Source: Lewinellaceae bacterium (GTDB lineage Bacteria > Bacteroidota > Bacteroidia > Chitinophagales > Saprospiraceae). From it: DNA of 37,729 bases. Where the stretch lies: positions 1 through 37,729 of the forward strand of contig CANHEE010000016.1 of the NCBI GenBank assembly GCA_947459655.1. The letters run 5' to 3'. The number at the start of each line of letters is the position of its first letter. The first letter of the stretch is position 1. The position numbers were made by a program, and so were the translations under genes. Shown here one piece after another: positions 16,737-24,720 of the stretch. Under the pieces are notes generated by a model. The model saw nothing but the letters and a program-made list of their open reading frames with translations. It was not told where the DNA came from and did no database searches.

Positions 16737-17612
16737 TCAAGTACTTCTCCAGATGTACTTTTGTCTGAAATTCAAGTTTTTGATCATGTTTCCGATGTAG
16801 TAAATCGGTTTTGACTTCTTTTTTGCCCTTTGGTTGAACACAAAAAGGGGACACTCCTTCGCCCTCAGTTTATGGTGATGTATAAAAACCGCCAACAAGC
16901 GCTCACTCATGTAGCCAAAAATCCTGTGCTGGCCGCTGTCTTCCGGTAACCGAATCTGGGACTGCAGTTTCTGCAACACAGCAAATAGGAATGTGCAGTA
17001 TCGGTCAAAACAATCCCATCGGGTTAGGAACATGTTGTAAGGCGGAAGACGATTGGTTTGCTCCAGGACGGCCCGGAAACTCTCGCAATACTCCGGAAAA
17101 TCCTCCCGAATGGTTTTTTCCAGTGCCTTGTAGTGCTCTGCGTAGTGGTTTCGCTCGTAATTCCGCCGCAGAGAATGGGTCATGACCACATTAATGGGCA
17201 TGACTAAATCGCAGTCTCTCAAAATGTCATTAAAATCAATTGCCGGTATTTGCAGGTAAGCAGACTCATCGTCCTCTGAAAAAGCCTTGTAAGGCAAAGG
17301 GTATTTTTCTTTGTTAAGTACGTCAAAAAACCTGCGGTAGTGACAAAAACCAACATAATCGGTTTTGGGCCCATTTTTCCATACCCAGTAGAGAACTGTA
17401 AGTTCAGAGTAAATATAATTCTGTGCTGATATGTTGTCGCCTGTGTTCTCTCCTTTAATATTCAGGTCGATAGCCGCTGACGCTTTTCCCGCCTGAACCG
17501 GAACATATTGCGGATGTCGGAAAATGAAAAATGGATTGAAATAGGAGACGTAAACCGGCGCGTTCTCGGCTACATTCTCCTGATGAGAAAATTTTTGGTG
17601 TGGCAGCTGCAT
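16737..17612 (-). CDS. DUF4422 glycosyltransferase-like protein
   Basis: The 291-residue protein contains the DUF4422 hallmark: GENTGDNIS, then SELTVLYWVWKN and VGFCHYRRFF. Such proteins sit in polysaccharide loci and are predicted glycosyltransferases of GT-A-like fold. No direct assay basis is known to me. Start: I prefer the ATG (MQLPHQKFS) at 17612 to a TTG 30 bases upstream. There is no signal peptide, so it is cytoplasmic. It is isolated from other glycan genes here, which is unusual for the family. Confidence 0.8.
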   Translation of the reverse strand: MQLPHQKFSHQENVAENAPVYVSYFNPFFIFRHPQYVPVQAGKASAAIDLNIKGENTGDNISAQNYIYSELTVLYWVWKNGPKTDYVGFCHYRRFFDVLNKEKYPLPYKAFSEDDESAYLQIPAIDFNDILRDCDLVMPINVVMTHSLRRNYERNHYAEHYKALEKTIREDFPEYCESFRAVLEQTNRLPPYNMFLTRWDCFDRYCTFLFAVLQKLQSQIRLPEDSGQHRIFGYMSERLLAVFIHHHKLRAKECPLFVFNQRAKKKSKPIYYIGNMIKNLNFRQKYIWRST

Positions 17613-17733
17613 ATGTGGAAAAAATGCTGAAAGCAAAAGCAACGCAAATTAACAATTATTCCTACAAATGCTAATCGCGAGTGATATTTTATATTCGGTA
17701 GAAGGAAGGAAACTTTAAGCCATTTTGTTGACT

Positions 17734-19023
17734 TTAGCTCAGCCAAAGGTTTCTGAATCTACGGTCGGAATCGTAATCCGCAGCTTGTTTTTCGATATTG
17801 AAAATCCTTTTTCCCCTTGGATCGTTTCCCACTCCGGCCACATAGGCCCAGTTTCCCCAATTGCTGCACACATCGTAATCGATGAGCTGCTGTTCAAAAT
17901 ATGCTGCACCATAACGCCAGTCGAGCTGCAGATCGTTGCACAGGTAGCTGGCTACGTTTTGCCTGCCTCTGTTGCTCATAAAACCCGTTCGTTTCAGTTC
18001 CTGCATATTGGCATCTACAAAGTCATTACCTGTTTTGCCATTTTTCCATTGTTCAAACCTGGCGGCATTATGCTTGCCCGTTTGTTGTGTTGTGTTTTTT
18101 AATCCGTTCAGGAGAAAAAGCCGGTTGCCGTATTTGCGCATCATCCACCTGAAATAATCGCGCCACAATAGTTCGAAAAAAAGCCAATAGGTTGATTCGT
18201 TTGACCCCCTTTCAGCCTCATACGTTTTCAGTTGGGCGACAATTTCTCGCGCTGAAAGGCATCCCAAACTCAACCAGGCTGAAAATTTAGAAGAATAGTC
18301 ACTTCCGCACATCCCGTTGCGGGTTAGTTTGTAAGTAGAAACGGCACCGGTCCCAAAGAGGTAGTAATGTAGTCTTTCAAGACCTGCATTTTCACCTCCC
18401 TGAAATTTGATAGCGGCCCTGTCGTCAATGGTATCGTGCGCCAGTCCAAGTTCATTCAATTTCGGCAGTTTTATGGGACCGATTTCCGGAGAACTTATGA
18501 TTTCAGGTGCAATACGCGACTGCCTCACTGCCGACTCACTTTCGACCCGCTTTCTGAAAACTGTGAACACATCGGGCAATTGAGCAGGAGAAAAGGGCAG
18601 TTCGTGTTCTTCGTAGAGGGTGGCGGTATTGCAAGTGGTGAACTTGCAGTCAATGTCTTGCAGTGCCGCTTCCACCAGCTGCTGCGTTCTGAGTTCTTCA
18701 ATGGCAACTTCTTCCATCGCATACACCTGTTGTGCAGTAAATTCACGGGCAAGCATGCTTAGCTGTTCCGAAGGTTTCCCCTCGACCACGATCAAACCGG
18801 AACCCCTTTCTCTGAGGTTTCTGTCGAGGCACAACAGCGATTCCAGTAAAAACTGCGCTCTGAATACTCCAGTCTTCTGCAATCCAAGTTTTGTTGTCTT
18901 AAAATGATCATCATCAAAGCAGTACACAGGAACAATCCGGTCATTTTCCTGCATTGCCCGTAGCAGCGTCTCGTTATCGTGCAAGCGCAAATCATTTTTG
19001 AACCATACCAGCGCTGTTTTCAT
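17734..19023 (-). CDS. Cryptochrome DASH (photolyase/cryptochrome family)
   Basis: The 429-residue protein begins with the photolyase alpha/beta domain (ALVWFKNDLRLHDNETL, residues 4-20) that holds the antenna cofactor. It ends with the FAD-binding helical domain, with WGNWAYVAGVGNDPR (about 389-403) and FNIEKQAADYD, the CRY-DASH signature. CRY-DASH proteins repair cyclobutane dimers in single-stranded DNA and may be blue-light sensors. The start codon ATG follows the TAA of the preceding photolyase-family gene with no base between them (TAAATG), so the two are co-translated. Length is typical for bacterial members. Confidence 0.92.
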   Translation of the reverse strand: MKTALVWFKNDLRLHDNETLLRAMQENDRIVPVYCFDDDHFKTTKLGLQKTGVFRAQFLLESLLCLDRNLRERGSGLIVVEGKPSEQLSMLAREFTAQQVYAMEEVAIEELRTQQLVEAALQDIDCKFTTCNTATLYEEHELPFSPAQLPDVFTVFRKRVESESAVRQSRIAPEIISSPEIGPIKLPKLNELGLAHDTIDDRAAIKFQGGENAGLERLHYYLFGTGAVSTYKLTRNGMCGSDYSSKFSAWLSLGCLSAREIVAQLKTYEAERGSNESTYWLFFELLWRDYFRWMMRKYGNRLFLLNGLKNTTQQTGKHNAARFEQWKNGKTGNDFVDANMQELKRTGFMSNRGRQNVASYLCNDLQLDWRYGAAYFEQQLIDYDVCSNWGNWAYVAGVGNDPRGKRIFNIEKQAADYDSDRRFRNLWLS

Positions 19024-20589
19024 TTACAAATCGTTAATATTCTTCAGGTAATAATCGGCTTGCTCCAGCAACGCCGTCTTTTGGTCCGACTGCATCTTCT
19101 TCCAAAGATTGTATGCCATACCGATTCGCGGGTTTTTCGATAGCTTATCTTCATGTCGGTTGTAAAAATTCCAATACATGCTATTGAATGGACAGGCCCT
19201 TTCTCCGGTTTTTTTCGATTTGTCATAGTAACAACCTTGGCAATACGAACTCATTTTGCTGATATAGGCTGCAGAACTGACATAGGGCTTCGTTCCCACG
19301 ATACCTCCATCGGCAAACTGGCTCATCCCACGCGTGTTGGTGATTTCAACCCATTCTATTGCATCAATGTAAATACCCAGGTACCACCGATCGACTTCAT
19401 CAGGATCCACTCCTGCCAGCAGGGCGAAATTCCCGGTAATCATCAGGCGTTGAATGTGGTGTGCATAGGAAAATTGCAAGGATTGCTTTACTGCATTTTT
19501 GAGGCAGTTCATCCGAGTGTTACCATCCCAGAACCAACGGGGCAATTTTTCGCTGTGTGCGAAATAGTTCATCTCTGCATAATCAGGCATTTTCATCCAG
19601 TAGATACCACGCATGTACTCGCGCCAACCGATGATTTGCCTTACAAAACCCTCGAGCTGGTGGTATGCAATCTCGTCCGGCCGCTTTTGGTATTCCAATA
19701 TGGCACGATCGACCACCTCTTTCGGAGAGAGCATTTTGGTATTTAGCGAAAAAGAAATTCTAGAGTGATAAAGACTCCATTCTCCCGGTGCCATGGCATC
19801 CTGAAAGGTACCGAAAAGCGGGAGACAGTTGTCCATAAAAAATTCCAGCAACTTCAGCGATTGTGCACGATTGACTGGCCAAATAAAGTTACGGCTATCT
19901 ACCGCTCCAAGTGTTTTCACACCGGCTTTGTGAATTTCAGCCTCCAGATGAGTCAAATCGTTGTCAAAAAGCAGCGGAGGTGGAGGATGGTGACCTTTGG
20001 GAAGGCTTCGTCGGTTATCTTCATCAAAATTCCATTTTCCGTGCAACGGTTGATCACCGTTTTCTATCAGTACGCCGTGTTTTTTTCGCATATAGCGGTA
20101 AAAACTCTCCATTAGGTAAGTTTTTTTTCCGCTAAAAAACGACTGCAATTCGTTCCGTGTACTGTAAAAATGCTCAGTGTCGAGCGCTTCGTGCGGGATT
20201 TCAAGGCTTTCTGCAAATTGACGGAGGTGCTCATCAATCCTGAATTCATCTGGCTTCTGGTATTCAAATCTGCTGAAGTTGCCTGTTGAAATCAAACCTG
20301 CGCAGTTTCCCGCAAAGCTTTGCAGATTAGAAGCATCATTGAGCCGTATGTAGTGTACATTATGCCCCATTTGCTGCAGTTCAGCAGCAAAATGTCGCAT
20401 AGCAGCAAAAAAACCGATTACTTTCTGAATGTGGTGCTGCACATAATCTGTCTCGCTCCTCAGTTCCATCAGCACGTAGACAACTGATGTATCCACCGTT
20501 TTAAACCAGCTGTGGGCGGCGTTGAGCTGGTCACCCAGAACCAGTCTCAGCGTTTTTTTATTGTCGTTGGCCATGTTTGGTTCAGTCAT
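19024..20589 (-). CDS. FeS-type bacterial cryptochrome/(6-4) photolyase (PhrB-like)
   Basis: The 521-residue protein matches the FeS-BCP family: RLVLGDQLN (15-23) at the antenna domain, then HHIQRLMITGNFALLAGVDP (377-396), and the FAD region with WYLGIYIDAIEWV. Four cysteines, 362, 450, 453 and 466, show the spacing 88-3-13 seen in Agrobacterium PhrB, whose equivalents bind a 4Fe-4S cluster. PhrB repairs (6-4) photoproducts and uses a lumazine antenna with FAD. It is directly followed by CRY-DASH (TAAATG). The first ATG at 20589 is used; a second ATG six codons in would also work. Confidence 0.93.
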   Translation of the reverse strand: MTEPNMANDNKKTLRLVLGDQLNAAHSWFKTVDTSVVYVLMELRSETDYVQHHIQKVIGFFAAMRHFAAELQQMGHNVHYIRLNDASNLQSFAGNCAGLISTGNFSRFEYQKPDEFRIDEHLRQFAESLEIPHEALDTEHFYSTRNELQSFFSGKKTYLMESFYRYMRKKHGVLIENGDQPLHGKWNFDEDNRRSLPKGHHPPPPLLFDNDLTHLEAEIHKAGVKTLGAVDSRNFIWPVNRAQSLKLLEFFMDNCLPLFGTFQDAMAPGEWSLYHSRISFSLNTKMLSPKEVVDRAILEYQKRPDEIAYHQLEGFVRQIIGWREYMRGIYWMKMPDYAEMNYFAHSEKLPRWFWDGNTRMNCLKNAVKQSLQFSYAHHIQRLMITGNFALLAGVDPDEVDRWYLGIYIDAIEWVEITNTRGMSQFADGGIVGTKPYVSSAAYISKMSSYCQGCYYDKSKKTGERACPFNSMYWNFYNRHEDKLSKNPRIGMAYNLWKKMQSDQKTALLEQADYYLKNINDL

Positions 20590-20696
20590 TTTAAAGGCTG
20601 GATTTAATCAAAACCATATAGTGTACCCATGTATCGGTTTTTTGTGAAAACTGCAGCTGTACCGGAGCTGTGAGATATCAATCGCAAGCATGAAAA

Positions 20697-21338
20697 TCAA
20701 GCAATTTCATCGGGCCATTTATCTGGTTTGGCGTAGCTCAATCTTGCGAGCTGGCGGGTAGAATGATATGCATCCAGACCGGATATGGTGATAGTCGACG
20801 CTTTTTCAATATCGATGGCACCGTGCGGTAGAATACAATCTCCCGGCAGGATAACCTCAACCACTTTTCCAATGACCAGTATCGTTCCGTTGATGCTCAA
20901 ATCATGCCTTTCGGCAAATGAAAGTCCGAACCTGATGCGGCTTTCTTTGACGTAAGGTGCAGGAATGAGTGTTGAAAATTCGGTGGTCAGTCCTGCTGCA
21001 TCAAATTCCGAGGTTTCACGCGGGTACCGGGCAGATGTCTGATGTGCCTGTTTAAAGATGGCTTCATTGATGTGATTTATGGTGAAATATCCTGTCGCAA
21101 GAATATTTTCCAAGGTGTGGCGACTGCTGGAGTCGGGCCTGTTGATAAAGCCTATGAGTGCCGGATTGGAGCCAATGTGTACCACCGAACTAAAAATCGC
21201 CAGATTGGTATTGCCCTGACCGTCAACCGTTCCAATCAGCGAAGCGCTTTTAAAGCCACTTAATGCATTGATAAATGCTGCCCTTTTGCGGGTGTCCATT
21301 GCGGCTATGTCTTCCTCAAGATAATGATTGAACTCCAT
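20697..21338 (-). CDS. Flavin reductase-like (FMN-binding split barrel) protein
   Basis: The 213-residue protein fits the flavin reductase/flavoredoxin family: SASLIGTVDGQGNTNLAIFSS (32-52) with the FMN phosphate-contact pattern, and HTLENILATGYFTIN (74-88). It probably binds FMN and reduces or carries flavin with NAD(P)H. The partner is unknown. It is located between the moaCB end (65 bases upstream) and the photolyase gene start (107 bases downstream), all on one strand. A role in keeping flavin reduced for the photolyases is attractive but only inferred. Confidence 0.85.
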   Translation of the reverse strand: MEFNHYLEEDIAAMDTRKRAAFINALSGFKSASLIGTVDGQGNTNLAIFSSVVHIGSNPALIGFINRPDSSSRHTLENILATGYFTINHINEAIFKQAHQTSARYPRETSEFDAAGLTTEFSTLIPAPYVKESRIRFGLSFAERHDLSINGTILVIGKVVEVILPGDCILPHGAIDIEKASTITISGLDAYHSTRQLARLSYAKPDKWPDEIA

Positions 21339-21403
21339 TTCAAAGATTTTTAATGCAGTTCAAACACCAAATTACCACAAATGTTTGCGGCTAAAATCAA
21401 CTG

Positions 21404-22315
21404 TCAATCGTGCGAAAAAGACTGCATTACACGAAAGACATGCAGTATATGTGGGAATACTGCATCCATGCTTTCTTCGGCACCCTTCGTAGAACCGGGA
21501 AGCGCAAGCACCAGCGAGTCACCCATCAGTCCTGCAACAGAACGGGAGAGCATACTATATGGCGTTCGGCACTGTCCATAGCTACGGATGGCCTCCTCAA
21601 TGCCCGGGATATTTCTGTCCAGCAAAGAGCGAAGTGCTTCAGGAGTCACGTCACGGGGCGAAAGACCCGTACCTCCCGTGAATATGATAAGATTGGTTTT
21701 CATATCGGCGTGATGCATCGCCTTGGCGCGAATCTGCTCAGCCTCGTCGGGAATGATGCAGTACTCATCAACCGGGATTTCCAGTTTCTCCAGCTTGGCG
21801 ATGATGGCTTTTCCTGCAAAATCTGTTTTTTGACCAGCCGATATGGAATCGGAGCAAACAATCACGGCGGCACGCAGACTTTTTCGCAATTCAGCTGAAT
21901 AATCACTCTTGCCCCCTTTTTTTTCCAACAGTCTGATCGAGCAGATTTCAATCTCCTTATCGAGCGGCTTCAGCATATCGTAAACCGTCAGTGCAGCAAC
22001 AGAAGCACCATGCATGGCTTCAACCTCCACGCCGGTTTTGTAAATGGTCTTGATTTCTACTTCGATGTGTATTTCCTGTGCCGCTACGTGAAAATGCACC
22101 GCCGCAAACTCTATGGGAAGAGGGTGGCAGTCGGGAATCACATCGCTGGTTTTTTTGACTGCCAGCAGCGCTGCGGCTTTTGCCATCTCAAATACATCTC
22201 CTTTTGGAACGGTTTTACCGAGCACAGCTGCGATGGTCGCAGGACTACCCACCCGCACGATTGCCGAGGCTTTTGCGTAACGCAATGTATTGATTTTGTG
22301 CGTAATATCTACCAT
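21404..22315 (-). CDS. moaCB: Bifunctional molybdenum cofactor protein, MoaC-MoaB/MogA fusion
   Basis: The 303-residue protein joins two enzymes. Residues 1-137 are MoaC (cyclic pyranopterin monophosphate synthase), with CHPLPI (His64), TGVEVEAMHGASVAALTVYDM (94-114) and KKGGKS (132-137). Residues 145-303 are MoaB/MogA (molybdopterin adenylyltransferase fold), with VCSDSISAG and TGGTGLSPRDVTPEA (213-227). The fusion couples an early and a late step of the pathway and is common in Bacteroidota. It is the last gene of the cofactor operon, 12 bases after moaE. The MoaC N-terminus is short but begins at the usual MVDI. Confidence 0.93.
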   Translation of the reverse strand: MVDITHKINTLRYAKASAIVRVGSPATIAAVLGKTVPKGDVFEMAKAAALLAVKKTSDVIPDCHPLPIEFAAVHFHVAAQEIHIEVEIKTIYKTGVEVEAMHGASVAALTVYDMLKPLDKEIEICSIRLLEKKGGKSDYSAELRKSLRAAVIVCSDSISAGQKTDFAGKAIIAKLEKLEIPVDEYCIIPDEAEQIRAKAMHHADMKTNLIIFTGGTGLSPRDVTPEALRSLLDRNIPGIEEAIRSYGQCRTPYSMLSRSVAGLMGDSLVLALPGSTKGAEESMDAVFPHILHVFRVMQSFSHD

Positions 22316-22327
22316 TTTTTACATTGT

Positions 22328-22780
22328 TTAACGGTTTTCTTTCCACGTGTGATTCTGATCATCATAGCATTCCTTACCCCAGATGGGCAGCTTGCTTTTG
22401 ATGAGCTCTACCATTTCCATGCAGGCCATGGTGGCATCTCTCCTATGCTCTGATGAAACGAAGACAAACAGATTTATTTCGCCCGCATTTATCTTACCAA
22501 GACTATGGTAAACATGCATGCAGGTAAGAGCGTATTTTGCAAAAATCTGTTCGCGTATCTCCAAGTAAACATCGTACACCATTTCGGGATAGGCAGAAAA
22601 TTCGATGGCTCTGACCTCCCTGCTGTTCTTGATGTCATTTCTTATTTGTCCTAGAAAAATCTGATGTGCTCCTATGTTTGTCTTTGTGCTGTGTTTTGCA
22701 ATTGCTCCGGCAATGAATTCCGGCGAAACCGGACCCTCAACGAAAATGGAGGCAGGTTTCTTTTTTTCTTTATTGTTCAT
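22328..22780 (-). CDS. moaE: Molybdopterin synthase large subunit MoaE
   Basis: The 150-residue subunit converts precursor Z to molybdopterin with sulfur from MoaD. Family motifs are GAHQIFLGQIR (37-47), SSEHRRDA (109-116) and KSKLPIWGKE (128-137), with the catalytic lysines. I start it at the ATG overlapping the previous gene's stop as ATGA (22780), which gives MNNKEKKK; the frame is open a further 22 codons but that would cut into the neighbour. Length equals E. coli MoaE. Confidence 0.93.
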   Translation of the reverse strand: MNNKEKKKPASIFVEGPVSPEFIAGAIAKHSTKTNIGAHQIFLGQIRNDIKNSREVRAIEFSAYPEMVYDVYLEIREQIFAKYALTCMHVYHSLGKINAGEINLFVFVSSEHRRDATMACMEMVELIKSKLPIWGKECYDDQNHTWKENR

Positions 22781-23898
22781 ATTTTTCTTGTTAAAAGCAT
22801 TTCGAATTGAAGCCATGCGTCTATTCCCCCATCCAACTGAATGCATTTTGCAAACCCATATTTTTCTGAAAGAAGTTGCAGCGCGATGGCGCTTCTCCTA
22901 CCGCTTTTGCAGTAAACGACTACCCTTCGGGATGGGTCAATCTCTGCAAAACGTGACTCAAGTACAGAAAGCGGAATCCGATGTCCCGAAAGCAAATCTA
23001 CCTCCGGCAATTCGGCTTCCTCTCGGACATCTAAAAAGGAAAATCGCTCCTTTCGCTGAAGTGCATTATAAAGTTCAGCAGCGCTGATGGTGGAGATTTT
23101 TGAATCGCAGATTAATTCGTAATCCCATTGCATCAACTCTTCAATGTCTGCAGGCATATTTTTGATGGTTTCGGGATTTTTCTCCAGACCAATCTGCATA
23201 GTCTGCATGTTGAGTGCATCAAAAAAAAGCACCTTTCCAGTTAAAACCTCTCCAAATCCACAGATGATTTTTATGACTTCGGTAGCCTGAATCATCCCGA
23301 TGATTCCGGGGACAACACCCAATACACCAGTCTCGCTACAATTTTGAATACCTGACAATCCAGATGCTACAGGAAACAGGCAGCGATAAGTCGGAGCTTC
23401 AGGGTGGAGACTGAAAACGGTGACCTGACCCTGAAAACGATCAACAGCGCCGTAGACCACCGGTTTGCCCAGCAATGTGGCTGCATCGCTGATGAGGTAA
23501 CGCGTACCGAAATTATCACTGCAGTCGACAATAATATCAGCAACTTGAAACAGCGCAGAAACATTTTCCCTGGCCAGCCTGCTACAATAGCTATGTACAG
23601 CTATCAGTGAATTTTGTTTGCGAAGCTTAGTGGCTGCTACCTCAGCTTTAGGTTTTCCAATGTTGGCTTCATCGTACAAAACCTGTCTCTGCAGATTGGA
23701 TTCTTCTACCCGATCCCCATCGATGATGTGGATTTTGCCCACGCCGGCAGCAGCCAGATACTGCAGCACGGGACAACCCAATCCACCGGCACCGACAACG
23801 AGCACACTCGCTTCTGCTAGCTTTTTTTGTCCTATCTCACCTATTTCGGAGAGCAGAAGATGTCTGCTATATTTTATTTTGTCCCTTTTATCAGACAT
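22777..23898 (-). CDS. moeZ: MoeB/ThiF-type adenylyltransferase with C-terminal rhodanese domain (MoeZ-like)
   Basis: The 373-residue protein activates the MoaD C-terminus by adenylation. Residues 1-245 are the E1-like domain, with nucleotide loop GAGGLG (36-41) and NLQRQ (68-72). Residues about 265-373 are a rhodanese domain with active-site Cys330 in CKSGRRS, which can deliver sulfur. Odd point: the zinc-binding CxxC pairs are mostly missing (TYRC at 170-173, and no CxxC after NPE at 241-243). Start ATG 23898 is five bases after the moaD stop; a TTG nine bases earlier is possible. The end overlaps moaE by ATGA. Confidence 0.9.
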   Translation of the reverse strand: MSDKRDKIKYSRHLLLSEIGEIGQKKLAEASVLVVGAGGLGCPVLQYLAAAGVGKIHIIDGDRVEESNLQRQVLYDEANIGKPKAEVAATKLRKQNSLIAVHSYCSRLARENVSALFQVADIIVDCSDNFGTRYLISDAATLLGKPVVYGAVDRFQGQVTVFSLHPEAPTYRCLFPVASGLSGIQNCSETGVLGVVPGIIGMIQATEVIKIICGFGEVLTGKVLFFDALNMQTMQIGLEKNPETIKNMPADIEELMQWDYELICDSKISTISAAELYNALQRKERFSFLDVREEAELPEVDLLSGHRIPLSVLESRFAEIDPSRRVVVYCKSGRRSAIALQLLSEKYGFAKCIQLDGGIDAWLQFEMLLTRKI

Positions 23899-23903
23899 GA
23901 ATA

Positions 23904-24140
23904 TCAACCTCCTGCAAATGGTGGCAGCAATGCAAGTTCATCTCCCTGGGCAATGGACTGGTTGGCATTGATGACCTTCTTGTTGTGTGCAATAACGTAA
24001 GGATACATGTTCAGAGCCGGATAAGCTACGACAAGTTGCCTCCTTAAGGCATCGGTATCTTTCGCCTCCTCTACTTCTATGAACGGCTGACCGATGGCAT
24101 CTGCAAGTATTCCAAACAATAAAACCTTATTTTTTATCAT
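23904..24140 (-). CDS. moaD: Molybdopterin synthase sulfur carrier subunit MoaD
   Basis: The 78-residue ubiquitin-like protein ends in the required Gly-Gly (LLPPFAGG). The terminal glycine becomes a thiocarboxylate that supplies sulfur to MoaE. The start ATG at 24140 overlaps the end of mobA by 14 bases, and the end lies five bases before the moeZ-like start, so all three are translationally coupled. Confidence 0.93.
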   Translation of the reverse strand: MIKNKVLLFGILADAIGQPFIEVEEAKDTDALRRQLVVAYPALNMYPYVIAHNKKVINANQSIAQGDELALLPPFAGG

Positions 24141-24708
24141 ACAAAGATTGAAGATTTGCCAGGTCTACAGGCGTATTGATATTCAGAAAAGCTCCTTTAT
24201 AATCAGTACTATCAAAGTCGATTATCTTGGCATCCAAATCCTGCAGTACTTTTTTCATTTTGAAATTTCCGGAGCCAATGGCCTCCCTGAAATATGTCAG
24301 GCATTTTTTATCGTAGATTGCGCAAAGTGGCTGTATTTCTCCTTTGTGGGCCGCCGCCAGGACTTTCTCATCAGCTGATAGTCCGACCAACTTCTTCAAA
24401 ACGGAAGCACTCATCATTGGCACATCGCAACTCAAAACCAGTACTTTATCGACTTTTGCCTGCAACAAGGCAGTAAATATACCGCCTATCGGTCCACAAT
24501 CTATCTTTTCATCTGCAAAACAGGGATAGGAAAAATTGTCGTACACTTCATTGTTTGCGATGATAAAAATATCCTCTGCGATTTCTGATGCAGCGGTGAG
24601 CACATGCTCAATCATCGTTTTTCCGTTGAAAAGCATCATCCCCTTGTCCCTTCCCATTCGTGAACTTTTCCCACCTGCCAGCACAGCTACCGCTATTTTA
24701 CCCTTCAT
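24127..24708 (-). CDS. mobA: Molybdenum cofactor guanylyltransferase MobA
   Basis: The 193-residue protein transfers GMP from GTP to the molybdopterin cofactor to make MGD. The N-terminal signature LAGGKSSRMGRDKGMMLFNG (10-29) is the nucleotide-binding loop, and DCGPIGGIFTAL follows around residue 70. Presence of mobA implies that DMSO-reductase-type (MGD) molybdoenzymes are made in this organism. The gene starts 12 bases after moeA and overlaps moaD. Confidence 0.93.
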   Translation of the reverse strand: MKGKIAVAVLAGGKSSRMGRDKGMMLFNGKTMIEHVLTAASEIAEDIFIIANNEVYDNFSYPCFADEKIDCGPIGGIFTALLQAKVDKVLVLSCDVPMMSASVLKKLVGLSADEKVLAAAHKGEIQPLCAIYDKKCLTYFREAIGSGNFKMKKVLQDLDAKIIDFDSTDYKGAFLNINTPVDLANLQSLYDKK

Positions 24709-24720
24709 TTCGATATGGTT

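Noticed and set aside
19153-19746. A 197-codon plus-strand frame opposite the FeS photolyase gene
   Set aside because: It is antisense to the Fe-S cluster and FAD region of a clear gene and is low in protein-like character.
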